A stretch of 64,000 bases of DNA from Erysipelothrix sp. (GCA_018335655.1 JAGXRX010000028.1:1-64000); one strand, 5' to 3'; positions 16,990 to 26,958 are shown, counted from the first letter of the stretch. The notes: generated from the letters alone by a model not told the origin. Made by a program: numbers and translations.

Positions 16990-19845
16990 GTGAGCATCAA
17001 AAAGTACATGCAAATTCTGATAATCACTTCCTTAATGGTTTTGATGCCATTTTCTTTTTTTACTAACTCAAAAATACATGCTGATAGTCATATTGTTTTA
17101 AGAAGTGCTTCTGAATTTGATTATCCTCCATTTTCAGTTGTCAAAGACGGTGTTGCGGATGGCTTTTCAGTTGAACTGTTAAAGGCAGTAGCAAATGAAA
17201 TGGGATTAGCTATTGAATTTAAAGTTGACCAATGGAATATCATTAAACAAGAACTAGAAGATGGAAAACTTGATGTTTTGCCACTTGTAGGGTATTCACA
17301 AGAACGTGATGAGGTTTTTGATTTTACGATACCATACATTGTCATGAGAGGTAATATCTTTGTTCGTGACGATTATAATGATATACGAAGTGAAGATGAT
17401 TTATTTGGTAAAGAAATTATTGTTATGCGAGATGATAACTCACAGGAATATGCTGAGTTACGAAACTTTACTGACAAGTTAATCCTTGTGAATACTTATG
17501 CAGAAGCATTTGAATTATTAAGTTCTGGAAAACATGATGCTGTACTTGCGCAAAGTCTTGTTGGAGAGAAACTCATTAATGATTTAAATATTAAGAACAT
17601 TAAGGCAGTAACTCGACTTGCAGACAATGGGATTGATAGAATTCGAGTGTCTTTAAGTGGTTTTGAACAGAAGTTTAGCTTTGCGGTACAAGAGGGTAAT
17701 AAAGAATTACTTGCCTTACTTAATGAAGGCTTAGCCATTGTTATTGAGAATGGAACATATGAGAGACTTTATGAAAAGTGGTTTACTTTTTTAATTGATT
17801 CTTCACCTGACTATACTCAAATAGTTAATATATTCTTTGCGATTATTTTAATTTTAATTATGCTTATGCTTTTAATTTCATATTTAGTAATTCGCAAAGA
17901 GGTTAAAAGACAAACCTTCAAACTTAAGAATAATCTAGATAGAAACACCATTATGTTTAATACAATAAATCAAGAGCTTGATTCTGTTTCTGATTGGTTA
18001 GATTATGTTTTAAATCAAATGATCAAAATGACAGGCTCAGAATTTGGTTATATCTATTTATACCAAGAAGAAAACGATGAGCTTATTCTTAATGCATGGT
18101 CTCATGAAGTTAAACATGCATGTCGTATTGATGATGAAAAATCACGATATTCATTAAATGAAACTGGTTTATGTGGTGAAGTGATTCGTCAAAGAAAACC
18201 GATTACCATTAATGATTTCGCTAAAGTGGATAATCAGTTAATTGATTATCCTCAAGAACATATTTCAATGAAGAAATGGATGGGGATTCCTGTATTTGAA
18301 GATAATAGAATTGTTGCGAGTGTTGGATTAGCTAATAAAGTTGAAGATTATGATGAGAATGATATATATCAAGTAACTTTACTCATGGATGGAGTATGGA
18401 ATCGTATAGAAAAAGCTCAAAACAGAGATGCTTTAGAGGTTGCTAAAAACAAGTATTTATCAACGATTGTATCAATTGGTGATGGTGTCATGGTTGTTGG
18501 TCTTGATGAAAAAATTGAAATGATCAACAAAGCATGTGCTGATATGACAGGTTGGCAAGAAGATGAAGCCATTGGAATACATTATAAAGATGTGTTTATG
18601 ATTACACATGAAAAAGCGAATCATAGTATTACAGATCCTGTACTTGAAGTCTTAAAGACCAAGGAAAGACGTGAACTTAGAAATCACACAAAATTGACTT
18701 CAAAGGATGGACGATTTTTCATTATTGAGAGTAGTGCAGCACCTGTACATAATTTAAGAAATGAGATGCTTGGGGTTGTCTTAGTCTTCAGAGACATGAC
18801 TATTAAACATAATCAAATTAAAGAGATTGAATACTTAAGCTACCATGATTCCTTAACAGGGCTTTACAATCGAAGATTCTTTGAAGAAGAATTCAATCGC
18901 CTTGATACTCCTCGAAATTACCCCCTTACCATTATCATGGCAGATCTTAATGGTTTGAAGATTACAAATGATGCATTTGGTCATCATGCTGGAGACGAGT
19001 TACTAAAAACAACCGCAACACTCTTTAAAACATATTTAAGATCAGAAGATATTGCAGCACGTTGGGGTGGAGATGAGTTTGCGATATTGATGCCAAAAAC
19101 ATCCTCTTCAGAAGCTGAACTCATTGTGCAAAGAATTACCCAAGGAATAGAACAGTTTAGTAAAGATGCTGGAGTATTGTCAATTGCATTTGGATGGGAA
19201 ACAAAGACTGACAAAACAATGGGATTAGATGAGTTGTTTAAAAATGCTGAAGAATATATGTATAAGCGAAAAGTGAATGAAAGTCAAGGTATACGAGGTT
19301 TAACGATTAAGACCATCATGAATACCTTGTTTGAAAAGAGCCCACGTGAAGAACAACATAGCCAACGTGTTAAGGACATGGCAATAAAGATTGCGAAAGC
19401 ATTGAATTTAAATCAACATGAAATTGATGATATCGCAACACTAGGACTACTTCATGACATCGGGAAGATCATTATTCCCACAGAGATTCTTGAGAAAAAA
19501 GGTCCACTTACTGATGTTGAGTTTGCAGAGATTAAGAAACATCCAAGTATTGGATATCGTATTCTTGTTTCTACTAAAGAATTTTCAAGCATTGCGGATG
19601 CAGTGTTGTCTCATCATGAACGATGGGATGGAAAAGGTTATCCTAATAAAATAAAAGGGGATAGTATTCCTCTTGCATCAAGAATCATTGCCATTGCAGA
19701 TGCCTATGATGCCATGACTAACTCTAGACCTTATCGTGAGATAGGAATCTCACATGATGAGGCCCGACTAGAAATAATTAAAAATGCAGGAACTCAGTTT
19801 GATCCTGATATTGTAGCGCTTGTTATTAAAAATAAGATTATATAA
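16990..19845 (+). CDS. Transmembrane sensor with SBP3, GAF, PAS, GGDEF and HD-GYP domains
   Basis: A 951-residue membrane protein predicted both to make and to break down c-di-GMP. In order: signal or anchor (1-31), extracytoplasmic solute-binding domain of the family 3 type (about 35-265), one membrane helix (about 278-301), GAF (about 318-465), PAS (about 480-600), GGDEF (about 622-775) with an intact GGDEF motif near residue 694, and HD-GYP (about 785-951) with HDIGK near 821 and HHERWDGKGYP near 875. The binding domain is likely to sense an amino acid or similar ligand. GTG 16990 is the start, with GAAAGGGA at 16976-16983. Which catalytic activity dominates cannot be told from sequence. 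Confidence 0.9.
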   Translation: MSIKKYMQILIITSLMVLMPFSFFTNSKIHADSHIVLRSASEFDYPPFSVVKDGVADGFSVELLKAVANEMGLAIEFKVDQWNIIKQELEDGKLDVLPLVGYSQERDEVFDFTIPYIVMRGNIFVRDDYNDIRSEDDLFGKEIIVMRDDNSQEYAELRNFTDKLILVNTYAEAFELLSSGKHDAVLAQSLVGEKLINDLNIKNIKAVTRLADNGIDRIRVSLSGFEQKFSFAVQEGNKELLALLNEGLAIVIENGTYERLYEKWFTFLIDSSPDYTQIVNIFFAIILILIMLMLLISYLVIRKEVKRQTFKLKNNLDRNTIMFNTINQELDSVSDWLDYVLNQMIKMTGSEFGYIYLYQEENDELILNAWSHEVKHACRIDDEKSRYSLNETGLCGEVIRQRKPITINDFAKVDNQLIDYPQEHISMKKWMGIPVFEDNRIVASVGLANKVEDYDENDIYQVTLLMDGVWNRIEKAQNRDALEVAKNKYLSTIVSIGDGVMVVGLDEKIEMINKACADMTGWQEDEAIGIHYKDVFMITHEKANHSITDPVLEVLKTKERRELRNHTKLTSKDGRFFIIESSAAPVHNLRNEMLGVVLVFRDMTIKHNQIKEIEYLSYHDSLTGLYNRRFFEEEFNRLDTPRNYPLTIIMADLNGLKITNDAFGHHAGDELLKTTATLFKTYLRSEDIAARWGGDEFAILMPKTSSSEAELIVQRITQGIEQFSKDAGVLSIAFGWETKTDKTMGLDELFKNAEEYMYKRKVNESQGIRGLTIKTIMNTLFEKSPREEQHSQRVKDMAIKIAKALNLNQHEIDDIATLGLLHDIGKIIIPTEILEKKGPLTDVEFAEIKKHPSIGYRILVSTKEFSSIADAVLSHHERWDGKGYPNKIKGDSIPLASRIIAIADAYDAMTNSRPYREIGISHDEARLEIIKNAGTQFDPDIVALVIKNKII

Positions 19846-19876
19846 TGCTATATATGTAATTACCTGAATCAAATTT

Positions 19877-19927
19877 AATGAAGTTTTGCTAAGATAATGT
19901 AGCAAATATACTTCATTATATTTTTTT
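19877..19927 (+). terminator. Terminator after the GGDEF/HD-GYP gene
   Basis: A two-part stem (19877-19883 with 19911-19917; 19885-19891 with 19900-19906) is followed within a few bases by a run of seven T. Confidence 0.7.
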
Positions 19928-20042
19928 ATCTATTTCTCTTCTTCTTTTTAGATAAATTCATATAAATACTAATTTACTTTTACAATCAAAGTATGTAAAA
20001 TAATATTAAATAGACTACCTTACTCATAAAGGAGACAATGGT

Positions 20043-21146
20043 ATGAAGAAGATAACTTTAGGGAAGCTAACGAAAGTATTGCTACTGAGTTTCGCCATTA
20101 TTTTTACTGCTGTGATTAGTCCACACATCGTCAATAGTATTTCAGCAAATGGTTTTGATCCGTCAGTGATTATTGATATATTAATGGGTCGAGTAGAGAA
20201 TCAAGATGAAAAGATTAAGCAACTTGAAAGTGAAATCGATGTTTTAAAAGAAAAACTAGAGAATGATCAAGTTAAAGAAGAAGTGGTTAAGGAACCTAAA
20301 TTGGATGAAAAACCGGAAGTTCTACCAGAAGAACCAAAACCTGTAGAACCTAAGCCAGAAGAACCAAAACCAACTGAACCAAAACCTACTGAACCTAAAC
20401 CAGTTGCACCAAAACCAATTGTTAAACCAGTTAATCCAACACCAATCGTCATAAAACCTGAGATTACAGTTTATATGAAGGATACTTCATTCAAGTTACT
20501 ATGGACCAAAGAAGAAAGCACTGATTTTAAAGGTTACAAAGTCGTGTTTTCACCAAGTAATGATAAACCAACATATCCTAATGATGGTTACTTAACATGG
20601 ATTACTGATAAACATTCAAACTACGTCTATGTTGATAATTCGATTAAATATAATGGTGGTGAAATCAACGGTTATTTAAAACCAAATACTGAATACTTTG
20701 TTGCGATTACATACATCTATCAAGACAAATCAGTAACAAGTCCTACTGTTAAAGTTACAACACCTTCATCATTTAATACTGGTGATAGTTTACCATTACC
20801 TCCAAGTTCATTGTCTGTAAGTGTCAAAATGAATGAGGATTCATTTAAACTCATTTGGACAAAAGAACCAAGCAGTAAGCTAGTTGAGTATAAAGTTGTG
20901 ATTTCACAATTTAATGCTTCTCCATCTTTCCCAACGGATGGTTACCTTGTATGTATTGAAGAAAATCATTTACACTACACCTATGTAGATAATAAGATTC
21001 AATATACCGGGGGTGATTTCTATGGATACTTATTGGCAGATACAGAATATTTCATAGCGATTACTTATGTATATGACGACAAATCTGTTACAACCAAAGC
21101 TATTAAAGTTAAAACGCCAGTTAATCTGTATGTTCCTACTCGATAA
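20043..21146 (+). CDS. Surface protein with coiled coil, EPKP repeats and two FN3-like domains
   Basis: A 367-residue exported protein of unknown role. An N-terminal signal or anchor helix (about 10-36) is followed by a short coiled coil (about 50-80), a proline-rich spacer of repeated EPKP units (about 95-140), and two similar FN3-like domains (about 150-245 and 265-360) that share the FKL-WTKE, YVDN-I-Y-GG and Y-TEYF-AITY patterns. AAAGGAG at 20029-20035 fixes the start. There is no LPXTG sorting signal, so if the N-terminal helix stays uncut it would anchor the protein. The likely job is binding or spacing at the surface; no enzyme motif is seen. Confidence 0.8.
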   Translation: MKKITLGKLTKVLLLSFAIIFTAVISPHIVNSISANGFDPSVIIDILMGRVENQDEKIKQLESEIDVLKEKLENDQVKEEVVKEPKLDEKPEVLPEEPKPVEPKPEEPKPTEPKPTEPKPVAPKPIVKPVNPTPIVIKPEITVYMKDTSFKLLWTKEESTDFKGYKVVFSPSNDKPTYPNDGYLTWITDKHSNYVYVDNSIKYNGGEINGYLKPNTEYFVAITYIYQDKSVTSPTVKVTTPSSFNTGDSLPLPPSSLSVSVKMNEDSFKLIWTKEPSSKLVEYKVVISQFNASPSFPTDGYLVCIEENHLHYTYVDNKIQYTGGDFYGYLLADTEYFIAITYVYDDKSVTTKAIKVKTPVNLYVPTR

Positions 21147-21166
21147 ATTTAATAACTAAAAATAAC

Positions 21167-21190
21167 AAAAGCCGTGAAAACGGCTTTTTT
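21167..21190 (+). terminator. Terminator after the FN3 surface protein
   Basis: AAAAGCCG (21167-21174) and CGGCTTTT (21181-21188) form an 8-bp stem followed by more T. Confidence 0.85.
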
Positions 21191-21297
21191 CGTGTTATGG
21201 TTTTTTTTTGTACTTAAGTGTAATAATGCACAATAGAGTGATAAAATTAAAAAAAGGAAAGATATCCAACAAGTAATTAAGCAAAGGAGTAAACGTT

Positions 21298-23037
21298 ACG
21301 AGACACCATTCAAATCCGAACATATCGGATCAAGTATTTTCACTTTTTCATCACCACCTCACTTACTTAGTGCTAGTTCAAAGTATGTTTTTTTCCTTTT
21401 TCTTCTTTATTTTTGTCCCTTTAACTACAAAAGCTTATGAAATCTCGTTGTCATTCTCAAAAATCAGCTATGTTTCACTTTCAAACTTTATAAGATTCAT
21501 TATCAATCCTGTGACTTTATTATTTCTAATCATTATTTTTCTCATATTAAGTGTATTTTTACTAGTACAAGACTTTTTTCTTAAAGAATTCTTTTTTGTA
21601 AAACACCATAGACTTCCTTTTAATAGATTCAAATTAGTGTTTGCAAGTCTATTACATTCATTTAAAACTATAAGACAGTTTAAGTTCAAACATCTTCTTT
21701 CAGTTTGGATAACTATGGTTTCATTCAACTTACCACTTCTGTTGTTTACAACGCGAGGAAATTTATTGATTCGCTATGTATCAACAGAAACTTCAACAAT
21801 CATTGTTTGGTCAGTGATTCTATCCTTATATTTTGCTTGTGTCATCATACTCTTTCGCCATAATTTCAAACTATTTAAGAAGCATCTTCTATGGAACATT
21901 GCTCAAGCATGGAGTTTATTTATAATATACATCCTTGGGGTTATAATAATATTATTACTAATTTCATTATTAATTCCACAAGACTATGCTATCTCTGCAT
22001 TTATAAACGTATTTGGTCAATTCAATAAGTTTGTGAGTTTACTACTTTTTGTAGTAAGTACATTCATGCACTATGCATTAAATACTGTGACTTCATCACT
22101 TTCAGCAAACATTGATCATCACGAGTTATTTGAGCAGCAATCATTTGATAGTAAGTCAATATTTCAAAGTCCACGAAGAAAACTTTTCTTAGGAATATTA
22201 ACATTGTTTCTAGTAGTAAATGTTTACTATACACTTGGAATAATTCGTCATGGATCAATACTTCAATCATCCTCTCTTAATCAAACTACAGTTACTTCGC
22301 ATCGTGGGTATTCTAGTGTTACTCCTGAAAATACAATTGTTGCGATAGAAAAAGCTATAGAGGTATTTGCTGATGTCGTTGAGTTTGATGTTAGAGTAAC
22401 TTCCGATAGCCAGTTTGTTCTACTTCACGATGATAATTTACTTAGAACAACTGGACTCAATATGTCTGTGATTAGATTAACCTTAGACTCTATTCAAGAA
22501 CTAGATGCAGGAAAGTGGTTTAGTTCTGATTTTGAAGGCACTAGAATACCTACTCTTCAAGAAGCACTTGAAACTACGAAGGGTCGCATTAATGTCAATT
22601 TAGATTTGAAACTAAATGAAAATCAGATTTACCTGTTACCAAGATTAGTTGAAATCATTGATGAGTATGAGATGCAATTTCAAATAGTGATAACATCAAC
22701 ATGTTTTCGATGTTTACATGTAATCAAAGAATTAAATCCTAACATTCAGACAGGATATATCACATATCGTATTACGCCTTCCTTACTTAATGATCTAAAC
22801 ATCGATGTATTGAGTGTTAAAGCTTCATTTGTTACGCAATCAATGGTTGATCAAATACATCAATCCGGAAAGCAAATATTTGTTTGGACAGTTAACACAC
22901 GCGCAGAAATTGAGCGTATGAGAAATCTAGGGGTCAACAACATCATTACTTCAAGACCAACCTATGTTAAAGAGGTTTTGTTTGAGTTATCTGCTGATCG
23001 TTTTATTTTGAACCTCATTCGAATCATTTTGAACTAG
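21298..23037 (+). CDS. Membrane glycerophosphodiester phosphodiesterase, probably starting at ACG
   Basis: About 579 residues. The N-terminal half has roughly six membrane helices, like the membrane domain often fused to this family. The C-terminal part from about residue 315 is a GDPD domain: SHRGYSSVTPENT (His, Arg), EFDVRVTSD (metal-binding Glu/Asp) and LLHDDNLLRTT (His). It would hydrolyse glycerophosphodiesters to glycerol-phosphate and an alcohol outside the membrane. The frame is open from 21277. AAAGGAG at 21283-21289 points to the ACG codon at 21298, spacing about 7, while the first normal start in frame is GTG 21370, with no ribosome site. Starting at 21370 would cut into the first helix region. 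Confidence 0.78.
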   Translation, partial: TRHHSNPNISDQVFSLFHHHLTYLVLVQSMFFSFFFFIFVPLTTKAYEISLSFSKISYVSLSNFIRFIINPVTLLFLIIIFLILSVFLLVQDFFLKEFFFVKHHRLPFNRFKLVFASLLHSFKTIRQFKFKHLLSVWITMVSFNLPLLLFTTRGNLLIRYVSTETSTIIVWSVILSLYFACVIILFRHNFKLFKKHLLWNIAQAWSLFIIYILGVIIILLLISLLIPQDYAISAFINVFGQFNKFVSLLLFVVSTFMHYALNTVTSSLSANIDHHELFEQQSFDSKSIFQSPRRKLFLGILTLFLVVNVYYTLGIIRHGSILQSSSLNQTTVTSHRGYSSVTPENTIVAIEKAIEVFADVVEFDVRVTSDSQFVLLHDDNLLRTTGLNMSVIRLTLDSIQELDAGKWFSSDFEGTRIPTLQEALETTKGRINVNLDLKLNENQIYLLPRLVEIIDEYEMQFQIVITSTCFRCLHVIKELNPNIQTGYITYRITPSLLNDLNIDVLSVKASFVTQSMVDQIHQSGKQIFVWTVNTRAEIERMRNLGVNNIITSRPTYVKEVLFELSADRFILNLIRIILN

Positions 23038-23064
23038 CATAATCATTGTACTTCAGAAGAAACA

Positions 23065-23093
23065 TTGTGATTATTGTTCCACTACCTTATAAT
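23065..23093 (+). promoter_or_regulatory. Promoter of the MBL hydrolase gene
   Basis: TTGTGA (23065-23070), a 17-base spacer and TATAAT (23088-23093). The predicted leader of about 50 bases has AGGAGAG at 23107-23113 and a small hairpin (23116-23121 with 23131-23136) before the start codon. Confidence 0.72.
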
Positions 23094-23150
23094 TAGACCA
23101 TGAAATAGGAGAGTTTAGGTTTTATTCACTAACCTACAACATATAAACAC

Positions 23151-23750
23151 ATGGAAGTAAAATCATTCGCATTAGGACCATATCAAACTAACTGTTATGT
23201 TCTCACACAAGGTAATCAAGTCATCATTATTGATCCATCTGCTAAAGGTGAAGTCATTGCTAAATCAATTGATACTGACAAAGAAGTTTTAGCTATCTTA
23301 TTAACCCATGGTCACTTTGATCATTTTGGTGGAGCTCAATATTTACTTGATCATTTTAAGTGTCCAATATATATCCATGAGGATGATGTTGAACTGCTTG
23401 AAGACCCACAAAAGAACTATAGTATGGAACTCAATCTAACACTCAAAAAAGATGTCTTAATACTTAATGAAGGTATGATGCAAATAGGTCCTTTCATGAT
23501 TTCAGTATTGCATACACCAGGACATAGTGAAGGTTCAGTAAGTTTTCATATTGAAGATGCATTATTTGCAGGTGATCTAATCTTTAAAATGAGTATTGGT
23601 CGTACTGATTTATATGGTGGTAATGAGCGTCAAATGATGAAATCACTAAAGATGATTAAGACATTTACTGATAATCTTACTATTTATCCAGGACATGGAC
23701 CTAAGACTACACTAGATTTCGAAAAGAAGTATAATCCATTTCTTAGATAA
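23151..23750 (+). CDS. MBL-fold hydrolase, glyoxalase II-like
   Basis: A 199-residue cytoplasmic metallo-beta-lactamase-fold hydrolase. The metal motif THGHFDH is near residue 61, HTPGHSEGS near 121, and the late Gly-His PGHGP near 184 completes the two-metal site. Members include hydroxyacylglutathione hydrolase and general thioesterases, so the substrate is uncertain. No ribosome site is seen directly before ATG 23151; see the hairpin in the leader. Confidence 0.85.
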   Translation: MEVKSFALGPYQTNCYVLTQGNQVIIIDPSAKGEVIAKSIDTDKEVLAILLTHGHFDHFGGAQYLLDHFKCPIYIHEDDVELLEDPQKNYSMELNLTLKKDVLILNEGMMQIGPFMISVLHTPGHSEGSVSFHIEDALFAGDLIFKMSIGRTDLYGGNERQMMKSLKMIKTFTDNLTIYPGHGPKTTLDFEKKYNPFLR

Positions 23751-23810
23751 TAGAGAATTATAGTATCCTAATGCTTATTTGCAATAAGTCATTATGAAAG
23801 GAGTACTAGT

Positions 23811-24617
23811 GTGAAAACAATTACTATAGTGTTTAAAGAGTTGCTTCGTCGATATAAAGATCATCAACTTGAATTGACAGGTAGTTCACTTGCTTACTTC
23901 TTTCTACTTGCTCTTTTCCCGTTCTTAATATTTCTCAACGCACTGCTCAGTTTCTTTGGATTTGCCATTCAAGATATCTTAATCTCGATTGCACCTTTAT
24001 TGCCTAACTCAACTTTTGAAATTCTAGAATTATATTTAGAGTCGATTTCAGCTTATGATAATACAGTGTTATTATCATTTGGAATACTTGGTACAATATT
24101 TCCTGCCTCAATTGCGGTTACAGCATTAATGAAAGCAATCTTTAGAGCATATAATCAAAAGAATCATCGTAGTTGGTTAGCAACCCAAGGTCTATTTGTG
24201 TTATTTACATTGCTTATAGGTATATCTTTAATATTATCTTTACTACTTCCAATGCTTGGTCAAGGATTTCTTGATTTCATTGGTCAATACTTCATTGTCC
24301 CTAATACTCTAAGTGTTTTTTGGCATTTCTTTCGCTGGATCGTAGCTACCTTGTTTATGATGGGGACTTTAGCTGCAATCTACAAAGTTGTCCCATATAC
24401 CCCATACAAACAATCCATATGGCCTGGAACTATCTTTGCAGTTGTAAGTTGGTTTAGTATTTCAATACTTGTATCTTTCTACTTTAATCAATTTGCTAAC
24501 TTAAGCTTTGTCTATGGATCCATTGGAGCAGTGATTGCTTTAATGATTTGGTTGTACTTTACGGGGATTATCATTATCTTAGGTGCGGAACTTAATGATA
24601 TTATTGATCATTTATAG
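23811..24617 (+). CDS. YihY/BrkB-family membrane protein
   Basis: A 268-residue protein with about six membrane helices and the family features: an early ELTGSSLAYFFLLALFPFL stretch, and IYKVVPYTPY followed by a GT(I/V)FA region. The family was once annotated as ribonuclease BN, but the function is unknown. GTG 23811 is the start, supported by AAAGGAG at 23798-23804. Confidence 0.88.
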   Translation: MKTITIVFKELLRRYKDHQLELTGSSLAYFFLLALFPFLIFLNALLSFFGFAIQDILISIAPLLPNSTFEILELYLESISAYDNTVLLSFGILGTIFPASIAVTALMKAIFRAYNQKNHRSWLATQGLFVLFTLLIGISLILSLLLPMLGQGFLDFIGQYFIVPNTLSVFWHFFRWIVATLFMMGTLAAIYKVVPYTPYKQSIWPGTIFAVVSWFSISILVSFYFNQFANLSFVYGSIGAVIALMIWLYFTGIIIILGAELNDIIDHL

Positions 24618-24746
24618 AATATTCTACTTAGTTTCACTAAATAGACTACAATGGTTTTATTAAAATAATAGTGAAGTTATATAATAAAAATAATCATTTA
24701 ATACCCAGTATTGATACATAACCCATGAAAGGTAAAAGATAATTTA

Positions 24747-25562
24747 ATGAATACGTTGTATATTTGGTTTGCTCAGTTAAACCCAGTTTTACAAGCATTT
24801 ATTGCGACAATGTTCACATGGTTTGTGACTGCAGTTGGAGCATCGATGGTTTTCTTCTTCAAATCAATTCATCGAAATGTTTTAAATGGAATGTTAGGTT
24901 TTGCGGCAGGAGTGATGATTGCAGCAAGTTTTTGGTCACTACTAAATCCTGCTATCAAAATGGCAGAAGAAGCAGGAGTAGCAGGTTGGATTCCTGCGGT
25001 TAGTGGATTTTTGTTAGGGGGCTTATTTCTATGGTCCGTTGATAAGCTTTTACCACATATGCATATTGGAGCAATGAAGAGTGAAGGACCTAAAACAAGT
25101 TTACAACGCTCAGTATTATTAGTACTTGCGATCACTTTACATAATATCCCAGAAGGACTTGCGGTAGGGGTCGCATTTGCGGCTGTTGCGTCAGGATTTC
25201 CAGGGGCAACATTACTTGGAGCAATTGCCTTAGCCATTGGGATTGGCTTACAAAACTTCCCAGAAGGTGCTGCAGTGTCTATTCCTTTGCGACGTGAAGG
25301 GATGGGACGATTTAAAGCCTTTCTTTATGGCCAATCATCTGCACTTGTAGAACCCGTTGCAGGTGTCATTGGTGCAATACTTGTCTTATCAATGCAGTCT
25401 ATACTACCTTATGCATTATCATTTGCAGCAGGAGCAATGATTTATGTTGTCGTTGAGGAAATCATTCCTGAGGCACAACAAGATCAAGAAACTGATGTTG
25501 CTACGATAGGAGTCATGATAGGGTTTGCGATTATGATGTTTCTAGATGTTGCTTTAGGATAA
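24747..25562 (+). CDS. ZIP-family divalent metal transporter
   Basis: A 271-residue membrane protein of the GufA/ZupT type, which imports zinc or other divalent metals. About eight helices are visible. The two metal-binding helices carry HNIPEGLAVG (near residue 131) and QNFPEGAAVS (near 168), with the usual first His replaced by Gln in the second. A weak AAGG lies rather far (about 15 bases) before ATG. It ends at a bidirectional terminator facing the amino acid permease. Confidence 0.88.
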   Translation: MNTLYIWFAQLNPVLQAFIATMFTWFVTAVGASMVFFFKSIHRNVLNGMLGFAAGVMIAASFWSLLNPAIKMAEEAGVAGWIPAVSGFLLGGLFLWSVDKLLPHMHIGAMKSEGPKTSLQRSVLLVLAITLHNIPEGLAVGVAFAAVASGFPGATLLGAIALAIGIGLQNFPEGAAVSIPLRREGMGRFKAFLYGQSSALVEPVAGVIGAILVLSMQSILPYALSFAAGAMIYVVVEEIIPEAQQDQETDVATIGVMIGFAIMMFLDVALG

Positions 25563-25575
25563 AAGATGAGAAAAA

Positions 25576-25603
25576 AAGCATGAATCAATTGATTCATGCT
25601 TTC
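25576..25603. terminator. Bidirectional terminator (perfect 28-bp palindrome)
   Basis: Arms 25576-25589 and 25590-25603 are perfectly complementary over 14 bp with T-runs on both sides. It overlaps the 3' end of the permease gene. Confidence 0.85.
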
Positions 25604-26958
25604 TTTGTATTTTGTTTTGGTCTAACAAGTAATCCTGCCACAATACCAATAAGTGATATCACGAAGTAGACATTAAACTTAGGAGCGGTAAACCCACCAT
25701 AGATGACGAGTAGGGCACCTAGAGTTGCTAAGAGAGGAAACACAACCCCATTAATAAATGAGAGGTTGTCTTTTTTCTTTCTCACCATTACTCCGATATA
25801 AAGAGTAACATAGAAGACATACGTTAACACAATTGGTAATCCATCAATTTCAAGTCCATCAAACAACATAATTCCATATGTAACAACGCCACTTGTGCTC
25901 ATGAAATGAAGGATAAGCCAAACGAAACTGATCACAAATGTAAGTAAAGCTGAAGCTAAAGGAATATCAAATTTCTTATGAATAACACTTAATTTTTGAC
26001 TCATGAAGATTTCATCACGAACCGCAAGTGCATAAGGTAAGCGAATATAGCCTAAGATTAATCCATTAAATGTGCCCAATATTGAAATAACTACGGCTGT
26101 GAACACAAGTTTTGGTCCAATTGGTCCAAAGAAACGTGTTGCAACTTCACCCACTGCAGCATTTCCAAGTCCCATGACTTGATCAACACCAAGCAGTGAA
26201 GAAATACCAATAGTATATCCTAAATAGATAAGCATGATTAAGATTGGTGCTACTGCTAATGCGAGAGGAAGATTTCGTTTTGGATTCTTAATCTCATGCG
26301 CAATAGAAGGTGCTACTAACCAACCATCATAGGCAAAACCAATGGAGATTAATGCTACAAACAAGCCACTCATACTACCACCAGTAGAGGCAGCTCTTAA
26401 AGCTGTCACTGGATTTCCAAAGACTAGTCCTAGAAATGCTAACACTAGAAGTGCAGATACTTTAATGATTAATGCAAAAGATTGAAATCTACCAGCATAA
26501 ACTGTTGCAAAGCTATTAAATAGGAAGAACACAACCATTAAAAGAACAGTTAGTAACCACGAAAATGATGTGAACTCGCCACTAGAAAATGGACCAGGCG
26601 CTCCAAATAGAACTAGAATATAACTTGCAGCAACCCAAGCAATAATGGCGACAAGAGCAGGATAGTAAAACACAACTTGAAACCAACCTGCTAGGTAACC
26701 CATTGTTTTACCCCAAGCCATTTCACTATAAGTAATAATACCTCCTACAGTATCCTCTTTTTTAGCATACTGAGCTACTGTAAGACCACCAAATATAATC
26801 CCAATTGCCCCTAAAACCCATCCTAATGAACTTAATAATAAATTACCCCCAACGGCTGATAAGATGTCATCTGTCTTAAAAAATATCCCTGAACCAATAA
26901 CAATCCCTGCAATCATCGCAATGGTTGTTAAGAAACCAAACTTCCTTTTCTGTTGCAC
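25594..26958 (-). CDS. APC-family amino acid permease
   Basis: A 454-residue membrane protein with about 12 helices. The IAGIVIGSGIFFK stretch near residue 17 is the APC-family substrate motif in helix 1. It looks most like SteT/LAT-type amino acid exchangers, but the substrate cannot be told. GTG 26958 is the start: AAGGAG lies 9 bases upstream, and no ATG is nearby. Confidence 0.88.
   Translation of the reverse strand: MQQKRKFGFLTTIAMIAGIVIGSGIFFKTDDILSAVGGNLLLSSLGWVLGAIGIIFGGLTVAQYAKKEDTVGGIITYSEMAWGKTMGYLAGWFQVVFYYPALVAIIAWVAASYILVLFGAPGPFSSGEFTSFSWLLTVLLMVVFFLFNSFATVYAGRFQSFALIIKVSALLVLAFLGLVFGNPVTALRAASTGGSMSGLFVALISIGFAYDGWLVAPSIAHEIKNPKRNLPLALAVAPILIMLIYLGYTIGISSLLGVDQVMGLGNAAVGEVATRFFGPIGPKLVFTAVVISILGTFNGLILGYIRLPYALAVRDEIFMSQKLSVIHKKFDIPLASALLTFVISFVWLILHFMSTSGVVTYGIMLFDGLEIDGLPIVLTYVFYVTLYIGVMVRKKKDNLSFINGVVFPLLATLGALLVIYGGFTAPKFNVYFVISLIGIVAGLLVRPKQNTKKA

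Noticed and set aside
20330-20425. Short tandem repeats that might suggest a CRISPR array
   Set aside because: They encode EPKP repeats inside the surface protein and have no spacers.
24869-25237. 122-residue minus-strand frame
   Set aside because: It lies wholly opposite the ZIP transporter gene, has no ribosome site and only mirrors that gene's codon pattern.
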